Positions 44,447 through 52,214 of a stretch of 64,000 nucleotides of DNA are shown here, one piece after another. The DNA is taken from the NCBI RefSeq assembly GCF_900110645.1, contig NZ_FOFB01000003.1, positions 124,001-188,000 of the forward strand, written 5' to 3'. The stretch comes from Neolewinella agarilytica. GTDB lineage: Bacteria > Bacteroidota > Bacteroidia > Chitinophagales > Saprospiraceae. The notes beneath the pieces are model-generated. The model made no database searches and had not been told where the DNA came from. It saw nothing but the letters and a program-made list of their open reading frames with translations. The number at the start of each line of letters is the position of its first letter. Position 1 is the first letter of the stretch. The position numbers and the translations under genes are program-made.

Positions 44447-45112
44447 GTGCTCTACCTCGTTCCCACCCCCATCGGCAATCGTGAAGACATGAGCGCCCGC
44501 GCCATCCGGATACTCTCCGAAGCTGACCTGGTGTTGGCGGAAGATACCCGCACGAGTCGCCCGCTTTTACAACATTACGGAGTCGATACCCCACTGCGGG
44601 CCTACCACGCCCACAACGAACACGGCGTTACCCCCCAGCTAGTGGAGGACATGAAAGACGGAGCTACCTACGCCCTGATTACGGACGCCGGCACCCCGGG
44701 CATCTCTGATCCGGGCTTCCTGCTCGTACGGGCCTGTCGGGAGGCAGGCGTGGCAGTCAGCTGCCTGCCCGGTCCGGCAGCGTTCGTACCTGCGCTGGCG
44801 GCCAGCGGCATCCCCTGCGACCGTTTTCACTTCGAAGGTTTTCTGCCCCACAAAAAGGGACGGCAAACGCGGCTGAAATACCTCGCGGAGCTACCCAATA
44901 CTTTCGCCCTCTACGAAAGCCCCCATCGCATCGTAAAGCTGCTCGGCCAGTTGGCCGAGTTCTGCGGGGAAGAGCGCACCGCCTGCGTCGCCCGGGAGAT
45001 CACCAAGCTCCACGAAGAGATTACGACCGATACTCTGGCCGGGCTGAAAGCCCACTACGAAGCCAAGGGCAAGGTGAAAGGGGAAATTGTGGTCGTCGTT
45101 GCGGGGAAGTAG
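44447..45112 (+). CDS. rsmI: 16S rRNA (cytidine1402-2'-O)-methyltransferase
   Basis: 221 residues from a GTG at 44447, matching the family start (LYLVPTPIGNREDMSARA). Tetrapyrrole-methylase fold: EDTRTSRPLLQHY, DAGTPGISDPGFLLV, LPGPAAFVPALAASG, GFLPHKKGRQ and ALYESPHRI are the diagnostic blocks. It methylates C1402 in the ribosomal decoding site with RsmH. After the stop codon comes an 8-bp-period inverted array, then the TrpF-like gene. Confidence 0.95.
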   Translation: MLYLVPTPIGNREDMSARAIRILSEADLVLAEDTRTSRPLLQHYGVDTPLRAYHAHNEHGVTPQLVEDMKDGATYALITDAGTPGISDPGFLLVRACREAGVAVSCLPGPAAFVPALAASGIPCDRFHFEGFLPHKKGRQTRLKYLAELPNTFALYESPHRIVKLLGQLAEFCGEERTACVAREITKLHEEITTDTLAGLKAHYEAKGKVKGEIVVVVAGK

Positions 45113-45240
45113 ATAGTAGACGGTAGTTTGTAGTTTTGTAGACGGCAAAATTGCAGAAGGGAGGCTCTACATCTCTACCGACTACCGACTACCAATCTAC
45201 CGACTACTGTCTACCAATCTACCGTCTACTAAACTACCTT
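45111..45240. repeat. 7-8-bp-period array with 13-bp perfect inverted arms
   Basis: TAGTAGACGGTAG (45114-45126) is complemented by CTACCGTCTACTA (45219-45231). In between the right arm repeats CTACCGA/CTACCAAT units about seven times. It fills the gap between rsmI and the TrpF-like gene, overlapping the rsmI stop. Confidence 0.78.
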
Positions 45241-45246
45241 TGCCCC

Positions 45247-45903
45247 ATGCTAGCTACCCAACTTCTTGCCTCCGGCATTACCCACCTTACGGACGCCCGC
45301 TACTTCGCCGCCTGGGAAGTGGATTACCTTGCCTTCCCCCTTGGGGAAAAGACCGATGGCGAGGCCATCAGCCTGGATATGCTCAACGCTCTGAGAGAGT
45401 GGATTGAAGGGCCGGCTATCGTCGCGGAGCTGGGCAACATCGATGAAGGAAGCGCCTGGGCCACGACGCTGCAGGCGGAGAATATCAACATTGCGCTCGT
45501 AGCTTCCACGGCACCTGCGTCCGCGCCTGAAGCCCTGAAGGCCGCCGGTATCCGCGTCTTCTCTCACGTAAAAGTAGCGGGCTACCAAAGTGCCGAAGAT
45601 GTAGCGGATGCCATCCGGGAGCACCCCGAAGCTGAACTCGTGCTGCTTGATTTTGAACAGGGCGGCATCACCTGGCAAGACCTGGCGGCGGGCAGCCCCT
45701 TCAGCCTGGATAACCTTCGCGAATTGCTGGCCATCCGCCCCTGCCTGCTGCAGATTGACACCGCCGGCAATGATCCGGTGACCATAAAAGAGACCTACCC
45801 GCTCACCGGCTTCGCTGTACGTGGGAGTAGTGAGGAAAAGGTCGGCTATAAAAGCTTTGATGACTTGGATGAGCTGTTCGAAGGACTGGAAGTATTCGAA
45901 TGA
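45247..45903 (+). CDS. Divergent phosphoribosylanthranilate isomerase (TrpF)-like protein
   Basis: 218 residues from the ATG at 45247. The start (ASGITHLTDARYFAAWEVDYL) aligns with the TrpF opening KICGIT-x-x-x-DA, and the end (GFAVRGSSEEKVGYKSFDDL) aligns with the TrpF phosphate-binding tail (GVDVSSGVE..PGVKD). The catalytic Cys of the TrpF KICG motif is Ser9 here. No tryptophan gene is nearby. It is therefore probably a TIM-barrel paralogue with lost or changed activity. One loop (TAPASAPEAL) is encoded by a dispersed-motif copy. Confidence 0.62.
   Translation: MLATQLLASGITHLTDARYFAAWEVDYLAFPLGEKTDGEAISLDMLNALREWIEGPAIVAELGNIDEGSAWATTLQAENINIALVASTAPASAPEALKAAGIRVFSHVKVAGYQSAEDVADAIREHPEAELVLLDFEQGGITWQDLAAGSPFSLDNLRELLAIRPCLLQIDTAGNDPVTIKETYPLTGFAVRGSSEEKVGYKSFDDLDELFEGLEVFE
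45510..45527 (+). repeat. Dispersed 19-bp motif, copy 14 (spacer TCC)
   Basis: GGCACCTGCGTCCGCGCC, first base differs. In frame in the TrpF-like gene (TAPASAP). Confidence 0.74.
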
Positions 45904-45991
45904 GAGAATGCAGGATTGAGAGAATGCAAGAATGCAAGAATGAGAGAATGGCTTTACCGCATTTACTCATTCTCCCATTCTCCCATTCTCT
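45903..45991. repeat. 8-bp-period array with inverted arms
   Basis: Left arm: AGAGAATG, CAGGATTG, AGAGAATG, CAAGAATG, CAAGAATG, AGAGAATG (45903-45950). Right arm: CATTCTCC, CATTCTCC, CATTCTCT (45968-45991). It begins at the last base of the stop codon of the TrpF-like gene, between convergent genes. Confidence 0.8.
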
Positions 45992-46002
45992 TGTTCCCCA
46001 AT

Positions 46003-46368
46003 TCACTCCTTCACCACCTTCGCTTCCAGCAATGCGCTAAAATCAAGGTATTCCAGGGCCTTTTCGTGGGTAGCTTCCAGCTTCACGGGCGGGGCGACGC
46101 CCGCTTCCCAGGCTTCCTTCCAGCGCAGAGCACAAAGGCACCAGCCGTCACCGGCTTTCAGACCAGGAAACTGATACTCCGGCCGGGGGGTAGAGAGATC
46201 GTTGCCCCGGCTTTTGGTGAACAGGAGAAATTCCTCCGTCATGATGGCACAAACAACGTGGCGACCACTGTCCGTAGGGCCGGTATTACAGACGCCATCA
46301 CGATAATATCCGGTCATAGGATCAATGCAGCAGCCGATGAGAGGAGTTCCAAGTACGTTGTTGGGCAT
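46003..46368 (-). CDS. DUF2237 family protein
   Basis: 121 residues from the ATG at 46368. The Cys-rich signature NVLGTPLIGCCIDPMTGYYR, CNTGPTDSGRHVVCA, then LSTPRPEYQFPGLKAGD and WCLCALRWKEA is diagnostic. The family has no established function; it is short, soluble and conserved in Bacteroidota and Proteobacteria. A longer frame starting at 46479 reads through an 8-bp array (repeated YYRLQ) and is not the true start. Confidence 0.9.
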   Translation of the reverse strand: MPNNVLGTPLIGCCIDPMTGYYRDGVCNTGPTDSGRHVVCAIMTEEFLLFTKSRGNDLSTPRPEYQFPGLKAGDGWCLCALRWKEAWEAGVAPPVKLEATHEKALEYLDFSALLEAKVVKE

Positions 46369-46385
46369 GGGAGGGCTTGAGGGGG

Positions 46386-46515
46386 GAATAGTAATGTAGT
46401 ATTGTAGTCGGTAGTACTGTAGTCGGTAGTACTGTAGTGCTGCTGTTCGTAGTAGAAGCACATTGCCGAGCGGCAGCACTACATTACTACAAAACTACAG
46501 CACTACACTACTAAC
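46386..46515. repeat. 8-bp-period array with inverted arms, 46.4 kb
   Basis: Left: two copies of a 15-bp unit TGTAGTCGGTAGTAC (46403-46432). Right: GCACTACA, TTACTACA, AAACTACA, GCACTACA (46476-46507). TGTAGTGCTGCTG at 46433-46445 pairs at 12 of 13 with 46471-46483. The right arm runs into the stop codon of the sulfurtransferase gene. Confidence 0.8.
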
Positions 46516-47338
46516 CAATAAGCCATTCACTCCAGCTCCCGGGGTAGAGGCCGGGCATTTCCCCGTAGGCGTAGTGATAGGCCAGGATATTGTGACAGGC
46601 CGTTACGCCGGAACCGCAGTAGAATACGTTCTGACGGGCCTCTGCCTGCAGAACGGCAAAGCGCTCCCGGAGTTCTTCCCGTGGGCGAAGTTTTCCGTCT
46701 TTCAGGTTGTCGGGCCAGGGCAGGTTAATGGCGCCTTCGATGTGGCCGGCAACGGGGTCAATGGGTTCCTCTTCGCCGCGGTAGCGGGGGGCGGTACGGG
46801 AGTCGATCAGGGTAAAAGCGGGGTCTTGGCGTAGTTTGTCCGTCTGGGCGCGGTCGCAGGTGCCAGGGAAATCCCCGTTGGGGAAGCGGGGTTGGGTTGG
46901 CGCTCCGGTCCGTTCTTTGCCCGGCAGCAGCGGGTACCCCGCTGCCTCCCACGCCTGAATACCACCGTCCAGCACGGCCACCCGTTCGTGGCCCAGGGCC
47001 ATCAGCATCCACCACAGGCGGGCGGCGATGCCGCCACCCTTGTCATCATAAACGACCACGTAAGTCGCGGCCTCCAGTCCGAGCTTGCCCATCACTGCCG
47101 CAAAGTCGGCAGTCTCCGGTAGCGGGTGCCGGCCCGTTTGGCCGGGTAGGATGGGGCCGGAGAGGTCTTCATCCAGATGCAGATACTGAGCGCCGGGCAG
47201 GGCGGCTTCGGCCCAGAGCCGGCGCCCGGCGCCGGTGTCAAAGAGGTTGTGCCGGCAATCGAGGATTAGCAGGTCCGACTGTCCCGTCAATGGGTACAAT
47301 TCTTCAGCAGAGATAATGGGGGTAGGAAGGCTGGGCAT
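46511..47338 (-). CDS. Thiosulfate/3-mercaptopyruvate sulfurtransferase (two rhodanese domains)
   Basis: 275 residues from the ATG at 47338; an upstream in-frame ATG at 47443 would add an unlikely leader. The N-terminal rhodanese domain (LLILDCRHNLFDTGAGR, VVVYDDKGGGIAARLWW) has a Asp at the usual Cys position, as expected for the inactive half. The C-terminal domain has the active CGSGVTA loop with the persulfide Cys. It moves sulfur from thiosulfate or 3-mercaptopyruvate to an acceptor. A dispersed-motif copy encodes GTCDRAQ between the domains. Confidence 0.92.
   Translation of the reverse strand: MPSLPTPIISAEELYPLTGQSDLLILDCRHNLFDTGAGRRLWAEAALPGAQYLHLDEDLSGPILPGQTGRHPLPETADFAAVMGKLGLEAATYVVVYDDKGGGIAARLWWMLMALGHERVAVLDGGIQAWEAAGYPLLPGKERTGAPTQPRFPNGDFPGTCDRAQTDKLRQDPAFTLIDSRTAPRYRGEEEPIDPVAGHIEGAINLPWPDNLKDGKLRPREELRERFAVLQAEARQNVFYCGSGVTACHNILAYHYAYGEMPGLYPGSWSEWLIG
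46846..46864 (-). repeat. Dispersed 19-bp motif, copy 15 (spacer ACC)
   Basis: GGCACCTGCG-ACC-GCGCCC. In frame in the sulfurtransferase (GTCDRAQ). Confidence 0.73.
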
Positions 47339-47619
47339 CGGTAATGGCTTATATCCGGAAAGATAGGGCAGCCAACAATAATTGAGCGATTTCTCCTCCA
47401 ACTCCTCTTCTCCTCCAGCTCCTCCGGAAAATTTGCCTGCCAAGCGACTATTACTTTCTGAGGTGTGTAATTCTCAAGGGGATAGTTTTCCGAAGGAGTT
47501 GAGGCGCAAGAGAGTGTCTGTTCCCCATTTCGGCAACATTTTTTTAGGGGAGACATCACTCCCGCGTCTTCCTTCCGCGTATCTCCTCCTCTCCGCGTCC
47601 TCCGCGAGCATACTCTCGC

Positions 47620-50600
47620 TTACTCCCGCACCGCCCGTAACACTACCGTCTGCCCGGCATCCCCTTCCAGCCGAAGCAGGTAAACGCCCGCCGCACCGAA
47701 AGCATCTGCCGTAAGTGTAAGCTGGTTATGTCCCAGGGTGGCCGTCAGTCGCTGTCGGCGAAGTTCCCGACCGGCCAGGTCATGTACGCTGAGGGTAAGG
47801 ACCTCCGCCCGGGGCCAGTCAAAGCTCAGGCGCGTAGCCGCCCGGCTGGGGTTGGGGAAGAGGCTGGCGGTGGCCGAAGGGCGGTCTTCGCCCATCTGAA
47901 GCATACCCAGGGGACGGGTGGAAAGGTCCTCGAAATAAACCTCTGCGGCAAGTGCCTCGGGCGCTTGCAGGAAGTCAGGCGCCTGGCTCAGCTCCGGGCT
48001 GCTTAAGGTCAGCAGCGGCCGGTTAGCGGGAATGTCCGATAAGGGGTCGGGAGCATAGCTTACGTGGAGATGTCCCTGCTCATCATAGGTGTATTCCGCC
48101 GCAGAGATAAGACCAGGACGGACGAAAGTCTTAGCTGGCAGTGCCAAACTAAATTGCATGGCTCTCATACCTTCCTCTGCACCTGCGTACAGCGCCCAGG
48201 CTTCCGTTTGCTCGTCCTGTTGCCATTCCAGTGTGGCCATATTTCCGCTGCCAGTGCCCGGAGGCAGGGCGTTGCTGTTGTGGGGTAACGCATTACCATT
48301 GACGTCCCCCACCTTAATGGCGATAAACTCCACGAATTCCTGCCCCTCCAGATTATTGAAGTTGGCAACCTCCGGGAATCGCTCCAACCAGGGGTTGGTC
48401 GGGTCCGGAAAATCGTAGTCTTTAGGGATGAACCGCCAGCTGTTATTGTTGGCAAAATCCTCTTCAAGACCCAAAATGACTTCCCGGATCATAATCAGAT
48501 CGCGGATCGTAATCTGACCATTGTTGTTCACATCCGCTGCAATGAGCTGGTAGGGCGAAAGCCCGTCGTCAACCCCCAGCAGGCGACGGGCAATGAGGTT
48601 GATGTCCAGGGTGGATACTCCGTTAATCGGGTTAGCGTTTAGCAGGGGTTGAATGGTATAGTCCTGGCTTTCCTCCAGCCCGTTGAAGAGGAAATTGCCG
48701 TTCTCATTCGTCTGTTGCCGCTGGGTAGTACTGTGGCCGTCATTATAGACATCAACGCCTTCCATGGCTTCTCCCTGCTCCGTTTGAATCACACCGGCAA
48801 TGATGCCATTACGGTCTTCGCAAATTTCGTTGTTGGTTCTTACGTTCAGCGAGACGTTGCAGAAGCCGTTCTGACCGTTACTCTCCGCAAAGGCGTAAAC
48901 GCGCAGGAGAACTTCCCCGATGTCTACGCAGCTAACGGTTAAATTCGACTGGTCAGATTGTGGGGTGAAGCCGGGTACGGCAGCTTCTTCTTCCCGGTAA
49001 ATGGCGTAGGTGATTTCCGAGGGCGTACAAACGCTTGCCGGGCTGGCGATGTAATCCGTTGCCCACACAATTCCGATGCCCCCGTTATCCGGGTCAGCTG
49101 CCAGCGTTGTGCTTAGCGCCCCAATGCAGGAAGGTGTTGGGGCCTTATCGTCTTTTACTGTGAGCGGTACGAAGCGGACGGTGCTGTTACCACAACCATC
49201 GGAGCTCATCACCCGGGCCAGGTGATCTCCGATGGAGAGCCTGCGGATGAATACTTCAACACCGGTTTCGGGTTCTCCCTCAAAGAAGGTGGTGGCAATT
49301 TCCCGGTCCGCCACAAAGTCTGCTCCCGTGATGTTGCCGTCACCGTTCCGGTCCCAAACGTCCGTATCGACACTGACGGTAGTATGGCTCGTGCCACAGT
49401 CATCCGTGGCCGTAAATTCAAGAATAACGCCACCGAGACAATCTTCGGTAAAGGCACTGCCTGCGTCGGGCTCGGGGATGTTCAGCGTGGGTGCTTCGTC
49501 ATCGTGCACGGTCACAAACTGTTGGTAGCGGAAAAAGCCCCGGCGGGTCGAGCTGCCGTAATCGGAGATGAGCGCTCCGAGATCATTGCCGTTGCCGGGG
49601 GTGGCATCCTGGTCAATGATCGCCTGATCATCCGTAAGCGTAGCTCCATCACCCGCTTCGATGTGGAGGTAAACGGCCTGGGCCAGGTTGCCGTCTCCGT
49701 TCGCGTCGCGGGGAATCAGAAAGGCACGGGAGTTTCCGTCGTATTCACACCAGTTGATGATCTCGTGGTTGAGGCGGAGTTTATAGCAGGCGCTTTCGTC
49801 AGCGACCAAGGTGTCTACGCTGGTATTAATCGTCAGGAGCTCACAGCCGGACTCTACGGCCAGCAGGTCTTCCGGGGTGGGGAGTTCACGGCAGGTGTAG
49901 CGTTGGTCTCCCGGAAAACGGATGGTATACTCGTTGTAGGGTAATATGTCAACCACCTGCCGGCAGGGGTTCTGGTGGGTGAAGCCTCCGCCGTCTCTGA
50001 TGCGGAAAAGGCGCGTGAAGCGACCAGTGCCACAGTCGCCGAGTTCGCCGCCGATGGATTGGGCGGTCGTTGTTTCCGGGCAGTTATCCCGGCCGGTGGC
50101 CGTGCCGAAAGCTGCGTCCAGCCGGGGGCCGATGGTCTCTGGGTCCATCGCGTAGGCGATGGCCAGGTCCTTGGGTAGCTGAGCCGAGAAGTCGAGGCAA
50201 CTGATGCGCACCGTTGGCGGCGGAATACAAACCGGTTCGGCTTTGTCTTCGACCGTGATTGTCATCCAGCAGCGATTACTGTTTTGCACCGGACTATTGT
50301 CCGTTCCTTCCAGCATTACCCGCACTTCGCCGATGTCTTCACAGCTCAATACCAGCTGTGGAGCAGGCGCCGTGGTGGGCTCGTCGTTTTCGTCTACGCG
50401 GCTGACGAGCAGGTTGAAGGCGCCACAACCGTCGCGGGTGCCGCCATCGAGTACCGCAGCGGGTAAAACGCCCAGGCCGTTGCCGTCCAGACTTACGTTG
50501 AAGCCGTCTTCACAGACCATTGCCGGGCCAACCCCATCATAGACCTCAATGATTACGTCGAGCGTACCGGTATTGCCACAGGCGTCCCGGCCGAGGTAGC

Positions 50601-51906
50601 GCAGTAAGTGGGTGCCGACGGGAATGGGCGTGGTGAAAATGTCGATGGCGTTGTTGCCGAAGGGGCCAAGGGGGAAGTTGTCCAGCTCTTCGTTGAGGAA
50701 AACCACGGCGGTGAGCACGGGGCTATCGCTGCAGCCATCTTCGATGGAAACGCCGTTGCCCCGCACGTTGATGATGGCAGTACATTCTCCGGTGTTGGTC
50801 GGGAAGCGGAGCGGGCCTGGGTCAGGCATTCCGTCAAAGTCATTGTCTTGTACCGGAGGACTAATGACGGGGGCTTCGCGGTCGCCCACCCGGACTACCT
50901 GGCTGAAGGTGGTATCCACACCGCCGGAACACCAGTCAAGCAGCCGGAAGGTGCGCACAAAGGCGTAGTTCTTGCCGCAGCCCGAAATGCGTTCGCCGTC
51001 GACGTAATCAACGACAAAATCGCAGACATTCTCATTCAGGTAAAGCGGCCCGCTGTTGGAAACGAAAAAGGGGAAGTCCGTCCGTTGGGGTAGGGGATTG
51101 ACGCCAATTTCGTCGCCTTCCAGGCAATCAATGATGGTTACTTCTTCCACTCCGCGCAGATCCGCAAGTTGCGGGCGCAGGAAAAGGATGGTTTGGGCGC
51201 TCACCGCAGGTGCAACGGATTCCCCGTCGGTAATCTGTGTCGCAGTGAAGGTGCGCATCAGTCGCGTCGTATCACCGCAGCTCTCCGTTAAGGGCGCGTT
51301 TATAATATCATTGACGCAGACCTGAACGGTGCCGCCGCAGGCGTCCGTTACGGTCGGTAGCCCGCCTCCGGCCAGGAGTGCATTTCGTAGTTGATTGTCC
51401 AGGCTGCCCGCCAGGATGGTGCCCGTCGCACCGTCCACCTCGTAGCAACGGCTCACGCTGGCGGGGAGACGGTTGATGTCGGCGGCGGCCTGACCGCCGC
51501 AGACGCGGTCAATCGGCCCGGCGTCCAGGCCGGTAATCACCGGCGGTGTTTGATCACTGACGTTGACGAAGCCCCAGCAGTCAAAGCCGATAAGCTCCGG
51601 GTGGTTGCGCCCCACAACCGTGTACCGGAATCTTCCGGGGCCGTCGGCCATACCGCCGTTGTCCCGAAAATCATCTTCTACAACAATGGTGAAATTGCTG
51701 TCCGCCAGACAAGTCGTCTCGCCGGTCAGCACCATGGCGAAGGTTACTTCGGCCTGGCAATCGTCGTTTATCGTCAGGTTGATCTCCGTCTGGCAGGCGA
51801 GGTTGAATGGCCCTTCGCACTGCGCCCACAGGCTCGCCCCGGAGGCGAGCAACAGCAGTAGCCACAGGCACTGCTCTTTCAGGTCGTTGCAAAAGCGGTT
51901 GGTCAT
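47620..51906 (-). CDS. Large secreted T9SS cargo with HYR-like and dockerin-like repeats
   Basis: 1428 residues from the ATG at 51906 (signal LWLLLLLASGASLWAQ). Most of the chain is a series of domains of the choice-of-anchor/HYR kind, with repeated D-x-x-P-P/C motifs (DQTPPVITG, DREAPVISPP, DDEAPTLNIP, DDKAPTPSCI). Residues ~1080-1180 (NAN PINGVSTLDINLIARR, DVNNNGQITIRDLIMIRE) look like paired dockerin-type calcium loops. The C-terminal ~75 residues (LFPNPSRAATR ... AAGVYLLRLEGD) are a type A sorting domain. A calcium-stabilised surface adhesin or scaffold is the likely role. Two dispersed-motif copies lie inside. Confidence 0.88.
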   Translation of the reverse strand: MTNRFCNDLKEQCLWLLLLLASGASLWAQCEGPFNLACQTEINLTINDDCQAEVTFAMVLTGETTCLADSNFTIVVEDDFRDNGGMADGPGRFRYTVVGRNHPELIGFDCWGFVNVSDQTPPVITGLDAGPIDRVCGGQAAADINRLPASVSRCYEVDGATGTILAGSLDNQLRNALLAGGGLPTVTDACGGTVQVCVNDIINAPLTESCGDTTRLMRTFTATQITDGESVAPAVSAQTILFLRPQLADLRGVEEVTIIDCLEGDEIGVNPLPQRTDFPFFVSNSGPLYLNENVCDFVVDYVDGERISGCGKNYAFVRTFRLLDWCSGGVDTTFSQVVRVGDREAPVISPPVQDNDFDGMPDPGPLRFPTNTGECTAIINVRGNGVSIEDGCSDSPVLTAVVFLNEELDNFPLGPFGNNAIDIFTTPIPVGTHLLRYLGRDACGNTGTLDVIIEVYDGVGPAMVCEDGFNVSLDGNGLGVLPAAVLDGGTRDGCGAFNLLVSRVDENDEPTTAPAPQLVLSCEDIGEVRVMLEGTDNSPVQNSNRCWMTITVEDKAEPVCIPPPTVRISCLDFSAQLPKDLAIAYAMDPETIGPRLDAAFGTATGRDNCPETTTAQSIGGELGDCGTGRFTRLFRIRDGGGFTHQNPCRQVVDILPYNEYTIRFPGDQRYTCRELPTPEDLLAVESGCELLTINTSVDTLVADESACYKLRLNHEIINWCEYDGNSRAFLIPRDANGDGNLAQAVYLHIEAGDGATLTDDQAIIDQDATPGNGNDLGALISDYGSSTRRGFFRYQQFVTVHDDEAPTLNIPEPDAGSAFTEDCLGGVILEFTATDDCGTSHTTVSVDTDVWDRNGDGNITGADFVADREIATTFFEGEPETGVEVFIRRLSIGDHLARVMSSDGCGNSTVRFVPLTVKDDKAPTPSCIGALSTTLAADPDNGGIGIVWATDYIASPASVCTPSEITYAIYREEEAAVPGFTPQSDQSNLTVSCVDIGEVLLRVYAFAESNGQNGFCNVSLNVRTNNEICEDRNGIIAGVIQTEQGEAMEGVDVYNDGHSTTQRQQTNENGNFLFNGLEESQDYTIQPLLNANPINGVSTLDINLIARRLLGVDDGLSPYQLIAADVNNNGQITIRDLIMIREVILGLEEDFANNNSWRFIPKDYDFPDPTNPWLERFPEVANFNNLEGQEFVEFIAIKVGDVNGNALPHNSNALPPGTGSGNMATLEWQQDEQTEAWALYAGAEEGMRAMQFSLALPAKTFVRPGLISAAEYTYDEQGHLHVSYAPDPLSDIPANRPLLTLSSPELSQAPDFLQAPEALAAEVYFEDLSTRPLGMLQMGEDRPSATASLFPNPSRAATRLSFDWPRAEVLTLSVHDLAGRELRRQRLTATLGHNQLTLTADAFGAAGVYLLRLEGDAGQTVVLRAVRE
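48178..48197 (+). repeat. Dispersed motif, copy 16 (spacer TACA)
   Basis: Both halves exact, 4-nt spacer. In the large T9SS gene, read antisense as WALYAGA. Confidence 0.74.
51195..51214 (-). repeat. Dispersed motif, copy 17 (spacer GTGA)
   Basis: Both halves exact, 4-nt spacer. In frame in the same T9SS gene (VAPAVSAQ). Confidence 0.74.
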
Positions 51907-52117
51907 CGTTGGTTTCCTAAGCAAAGCTCTTCGTCTGACTCTTGAATGTGATTACCCGGGGAATAGGTACCCACCCTAAAGTGCAGCCGAAGGCGCAAGT
52001 TACGGATTAACGATGAAGAGAGTGGTTAAGGTATTGGTAAATAGGGGCATTATGCGCCCACTAATACCTTTGAGAACAAAAATACGCTGGTTTTTTGGGT
52101 TGAAGCAAAGAAAAGTT

Positions 52118-52147
52118 TTGAATTTTAATTTAAAGTGTATAATTTAG
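52118..52147 (+). promoter_or_regulatory. Candidate promoter of the switchable protease gene
   Basis: TTG (52118-52120), a 19-bp spacer and TAATTTAG (52140-52147) fit the Bacteroidota TTG-N19-TAnnTTTG pattern with one mismatch. The implied start of transcription is close to the ATG at 52152, which would give a very short or no leader. Confidence 0.4.
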
Positions 52148-52151
52148 TATA

Positions 52152-52214
52152 ATGAAACACCCAAACACCCAAACACCCAAACACCCAAACACTTCCTACT
52201 TTTCATTTTCATGA
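52152..52214 (+). other. 20-codon frame from the ATG before the 8-bp repeat (OFF-state start)
   Basis: The ATG at 52152 is the only plausible start ahead of the repeat. With four repeat copies it reads a short peptide that stops at TGA 52212-52214, overlapping the internal ATG of the protease frame (ATGA). If one copy is removed, the same ATG joins the protease frame and its signal peptide. Confidence 0.6.
52158..52192 (+). repeat. CACCCAAA x4 plus CAC: perfect 8-bp tandem repeat
   Basis: Four identical copies (52158-52189) plus a partial one, two codons after the ATG at 52152. Eight is not a multiple of three, so each copy gained or lost changes the reading frame. Confidence 0.95.

Noticed and set aside
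46369..46479. Longer start for DUF2237
   Set aside because: The extension is translated array (repeated YYRLQ), not protein sequence.
45111..46515. CRISPR array
   Set aside because: Units are only 7-8 bp and degenerate, with no unique spacers and no cas genes.
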